Positions 60,271 through 64,000 of a DNA stretch of 64,000 nt are shown in pieces. The stretch's first letter is position 1. Each line of letters opens with the position of its first letter. The translations under genes were made by a program, and so were the position numbers. The stretch spans positions 32,787,331 through 32,851,330 of the forward strand of contig OY804583.1 in NCBI GenBank assembly GCA_963680875.1, given 5' to 3'. The notes below the pieces were generated by a model. That model saw nothing but the letters and a program-made list of their open reading frames with translations, ran no database searches and was not told where the DNA came from. The stretch comes from Bathymodiolus brooksi. Its lineage: Eukaryota; Mollusca; Bivalvia; Mytilida; Modiolidae.

Positions 60271-62221
60271 ATAGGTATATACAGGTACTAAAATAGGTAC
60301 AAGAAAACAATAGGTATATACAGGTACTAAGATAGGTACAAGAAAACAATAGGTATATACAGGTACTGAAATAGGTACAAGAAAACAATAGGTATATACA
60401 GGTACTAAAATAGGTACAAGAAAACAATAGGTATATACAGGTACTAAGATAGGTACAAGAAAACAATAGGTATATACAGGTACTAAGATAGGTACAAGAA
60501 AACAATAGGTATATACAGGTACTAAAATAGGTACAAGAAAACAATAGGTATATACAGGTACTAAGATAGGTACAAGAAAACAATAGGTATATACAGGTAC
60601 TGAAATAGGTACAAGAAAACAATAGGTATATAGAGGTACTAAGATAGGTACAAGAAAACAATAGGTATATACAGGTACTAAAATAGATACAAGAAAACAA
60701 TAGTTATACAGAGGTACTAAGATAGGTACAAGAAAACAATAGGTATATACAGGTACTAAGATAGGTACAAGAAAACAATAGGTATATACAGGTACTAAGA
60801 TAGGTACAAGAAAACAATAGGTATATACAGGTACTGAAATAGGTACAAGAAAACAATAGGTATATAGAGGTACTAAGATAGGTACAAGAAAACAATAGGT
60901 ATATACAGGTACTAAAATAGATACAAGAAAACAATAGGTATATACAGGTACTAAGATAGGTACAAGAAAACAATAGGTATATACAGGTACTGAAATAGGT
61001 ACAAGAAAACAATAGGTATATACAGGTACTGAAATAGGTACAAGAAAACAATAGGTATATACAGGTACTAAGATAGGTACAAGAAAACAATAGGTATATA
61101 CAGGTACTAAGATAGGTACAAGAAAACAATAGCTATATAGAGGTACTAAAATAGGTACAAGAAAACAATAGGTATTTATAGGTACTAAAATAGGTACAAG
61201 AAAACAATAGGTATATACAGGTACTGAAATAAGTACAAGAAAACAATAGGTATATACTGGTACTAAGATAGGTACAAAAAAACAATAGGTATATACAGGT
61301 ACTAAAATAGGAACAAGAAAACAATAGGTATATACAGGTACGAAAATAGGTACTAGAAAACAATAGGTATATACAGGTACTAAAATAGGAACAAGAAAAC
61401 AATAAGTATATACAGGTACTTAAATAGGAACAAGAAAACAATAGGTATATACAGGTACTAAAATAGGAACAAGAAAACAATAGGTATATGCAGGTACTAA
61501 AATAGGTATAAGAAAACAATAGGTATATACAGGTACTGAAATAGGTACAAGTAAACAATAGGTATATACAGGTACTAAAATAGGAACAAGAAAACAATAG
61601 GTATATACAGGTACTAAAATAGGAACAAGAAAACAATAGGTATATACAGGTACTAAGATAGGTACAAGAAAACAATAGTATATACAGGTACTAAAATAGG
61701 TATAAGAAAACAATAAGTATATACAGGTACTGAAATAGGTACAAGAAAACAATAGGTATATACAGGTACTGAAATAGGTATAAGAAAACAATAGGTATAT
61801 ACAGGTACTGAAATAGGTATAAGAAAACAATAGGTAGATACAGGTACTGAAATAGGTACAAGAAAACAATAGGTAAAAAAGGTACTAAAATAGGTATAAG
61901 AAAACAATAGGTATATACAGGTAATGAAATAGGTATAAGAAAACAATAGGTATATACAGGTACTGAAATAGGTACAAGAAAACAATAGGTATATACAGGT
62001 ACTGAAAAAGGTACAAGAAAACAATAGGTATATACAGGTACTAAAATAGATACAAGAAAACAATAGGTATATACAGGTACTAAGATAGTTATAGGAAAAC
62101 AATAGGTATATACAGGTACTAAAATAGGTACAAGAAAACAATAGGTATATACAGGTACTAAAATAGGTACAAGAAAACAATAGGTATATACAGGTACTAA
62201 AATAGGAACAAAAAACAATAG
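60271..62221 (+). repeat. 39-bp minisatellite, right copy (~50 units)
   Basis: Counterpart of 16730-18720. It aligns unit by unit, with one unit fewer overall, several exchanged variant units near its start and a lost G near 61679. It is followed by a C-run near 62266-62280 that is longer than in the left copy. Confidence 0.95.
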
Positions 62222-62527
62222 CATACACAAACTGATCATCGGACGTTAAACAATCAATACATATACCCCCCCCCCCCCCCTTTTGCAGAACAATCCAGGA
62301 GATATAGAAATTTAATAGCATTTCACAGATATAGAACATCTGTTCTTACCCATTCATAGATTCGAGGTGCTAAAACAATTCAAATTCATATATTATTTAA
62401 ATAACAGTATTAGATTGAAATATGACATAAACACACATAGCTCAATTCTGCTCCTTTTCATTTTAGATTAATACATTGAAGAATTTGTCCTGGCGATAAC
62501 ACACCCAGGGAAAGTATGCAATGCGTA

Positions 62528-62599
62528 TTGAAGGGTAGCGAGTTTCATACGCATGGTAGCGAGTTTTATGCGCAGGGTAGCGAGTTTGATACGCAGGGT
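62528..62599 (+). repeat. Short 28-bp tandem repeat, right copy
   Basis: Counterpart of 19027-19098. Confidence 0.7.
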
Positions 62600-62879
62600 A
62601 GTGGTTCAGGAATAGATAAATAATGAGCAAACGAAATAAAAATTCTGCATATAATTCTATTTAAATGAACCCTACACTTAATTAAATATGATATATATGC
62701 CAAGTGTCGTATCACATAGAAGGTAGCTTATAAATATATGCATATCCTAAATACGCTGTAACCAACAAAACAAAGAATCCTTAACACCTTAATCCACAGG
62801 GTAGGGATTAACGACTTCACAATAAATGTACTAAAGGTAGCAATCAAAGTGTACAGAGGGTAATAAAACCATAATGATA

Positions 62880-64000
62880 TACAATACATTCAGAGACATA
62901 GCATGATAAATCACTGTGATAGACGTATCACTCTTCTTAGTGATACTGATACAATGTAGTCAGAGACATAGGATGATAAATCACTGTGATAGACGTATCA
63001 CTCTTCTTAGTGATACTGATACAATGTAGTCAGAGACATAGCATGATAAATCACTGTGATAGACGTATCACTCTTCTTAGTGATACTGATACAATGTAGT
63101 CAGAGACATAGGATGATAAATCACTGTGATAGACGTATCACTCTTCTTAGTGATACTGATACAATGTAGTCAGAGACATAGCATGATAAATCACTGTGAT
63201 AGACGTATCACTCTTCTTAGTGATACTGATACAATGTAGTCAGAGACATAGCATGATAAATCACTGTGATAGACGTATCACTCTTCTTAGTGATACTGAT
63301 ACAATGTAGTCAGAGACATAGCATGATAAATCACTGTGATAGACGTATCACTCTTCTTAGTGATACTGATACAATGTAGTCAGAGACATAGGATGATAAA
63401 TCACTGTGATAGACGTATCACTCTTCTTAGTGATACTGATACAATGTAGTCAGAGACATAGCATGATAAATCACTGTGATAGACGTATCACTCTTCTTAG
63501 TGATACTGATACAATGTAGTCAGAGACATAGCATGATAAATCACTGTGATAGACGTATCACTCTTCTTAGTGATACTGATACAATGTAGTCAGAGACATA
63601 GGATGATAAATCACTGTGATAGACGTATCACTCTTCTTAGTGATACTGATACAATGTAGTCAGAGACATAGCATGATAAATCACTGTGATAGACGTATCA
63701 CTCTTCTTAGTGATACTGATACAATGTAGTCAGAGACATAGCATGATAAATCACTGTGATAGACGTATCACTCTTCTTAGTGATACTGATACAATGTAGT
63801 CAGAGACATAGCATGATAAATCACTGTGATAGACGTATCACTCTTCTTAGTGATACTGATACAATGTAGTCAGAGACATAGCATGATAAATCACTGTGAT
63901 AGACGTATCACTCTTCTTAGTGATACTGATACAATGTAGTCAGAGACATAGGATGATAAATCACTGTGATAGACGTATCACTCTTCTTAGTGATACTGAT
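62880..64000 (+). repeat. 70-bp hairpin-rich satellite, right array (at least 16 units, runs off the window)
   Basis: Same unit as 19360-20525, but here every complete unit is exactly 70 bases and the join is always 'acaatgtagtcagag'. Variation is almost limited to 'catagcatg' against 'cataggatg'. The array is thus much more homogeneous than the left one. Its end lies beyond the window. Confidence 0.95.

Larger units (their letters stand above)
43617..64000. repeat. Right copy of the large direct segmental duplication
   Basis: Near-identical second copy of 1-20525. At its left side the TRIM-like gene continues (42427-43616) into sequence whose left-copy counterpart would lie before position 1, so 43617 is only where the window lets the comparison begin, not a breakpoint. 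Compared with the left copy, it lacks one unit of the G/T-rich array, one unit of the 39-bp array, a 15-bp segment near 54452 and about 130 bp of disturbed sequence at the start of the 70-bp satellite. It may be a true recent duplication or an assembly of two haplotypes in tandem. Confidence 0.97.

Overview
The window looks like AT-rich, repeat-dense nuclear DNA from a bivalve mollusc, most likely a mytilid mussel. The evidence is the set of element families, recognised by eye and not by search: (i) a reverse-transcriptase family with FDFSTLYT, PMGTNC and YIDD motifs and a shared 3' tail typical of mussel genomes; (ii) SINE-like sequence with the 'ctgggtactcc' module common in molluscs; (iii) RING/B-box/coiled-coil/propeller (TRIM-like) genes of the kind expanded in bivalves. 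I found no bacterial genes, operons, CRISPR array or rRNA, and I found no gene that looks intact.

The dominant feature is a very large direct duplication. Positions 1-20525 recur at 43617-64000 in the same order and orientation. The offset drifts from 43617 to about 43501 because of small indels, mostly in tandem arrays, and substitutions number only a few per kilobase. Both copies run off the window: the left copy begins in the middle of a gene and the right copy ends inside a satellite. The window therefore shows about 1.5 units of a possible ~43.5 kb head-to-tail tandem duplication. Alternatively, two haplotypes were placed in series by the assembler.

Layout of the duplicated unit, with left-copy coordinates: TRIM-like pseudogene A (1-766, minus); an AT-rich stretch with RFX X-box-like motifs (1791-2353) and a long-TIR MITE (2558-3051); element tails; a dispersed repeat (6089-6945); a reverse-transcriptase pseudogene (7040-8745, minus); a G/T-rich minisatellite (8945-10835); SINE and RT remnants; a MITE and a foldback element (12087-12658); an element carrying a 33-bp minisatellite (12658-14395); TRIM-like pseudogene B (14373-16184, minus); a 39-bp minisatellite (16730-18720); and a 70-bp hairpin-rich satellite (19360-20525).

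The central region (20526-43616) is seen once. It holds a second foldback element, SINE remnants, a second RT pseudogene (24620-26480), a second and longer 33-bp-array element (26490-28625), a (CAAA)n tract, a C/A-rich minisatellite (29170-30860), a decayed jockey-like LINE (32395-36010), a second copy of the dispersed repeat (36095-37130), a mosaic of locally duplicated blocks with a perfect 49-bp inverted repeat 0.9 kb apart, an RT-family 3' tail, and the C-terminal half of TRIM pseudogene A.

Both TRIM-like genes keep a readable RING-B-box-coiled coil-propeller plan but carry nonsense and frameshift lesions. Each is first interrupted just after the RING, by a different mutation. I did not find a convincing new multi-gene system. 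The most noteworthy items are the duplication itself, the contrasting behaviour of its arrays, the minisatellite-bearing element family, the foldback family, and the reciprocal loss of zinc ligands in the two copies of TRIM A.
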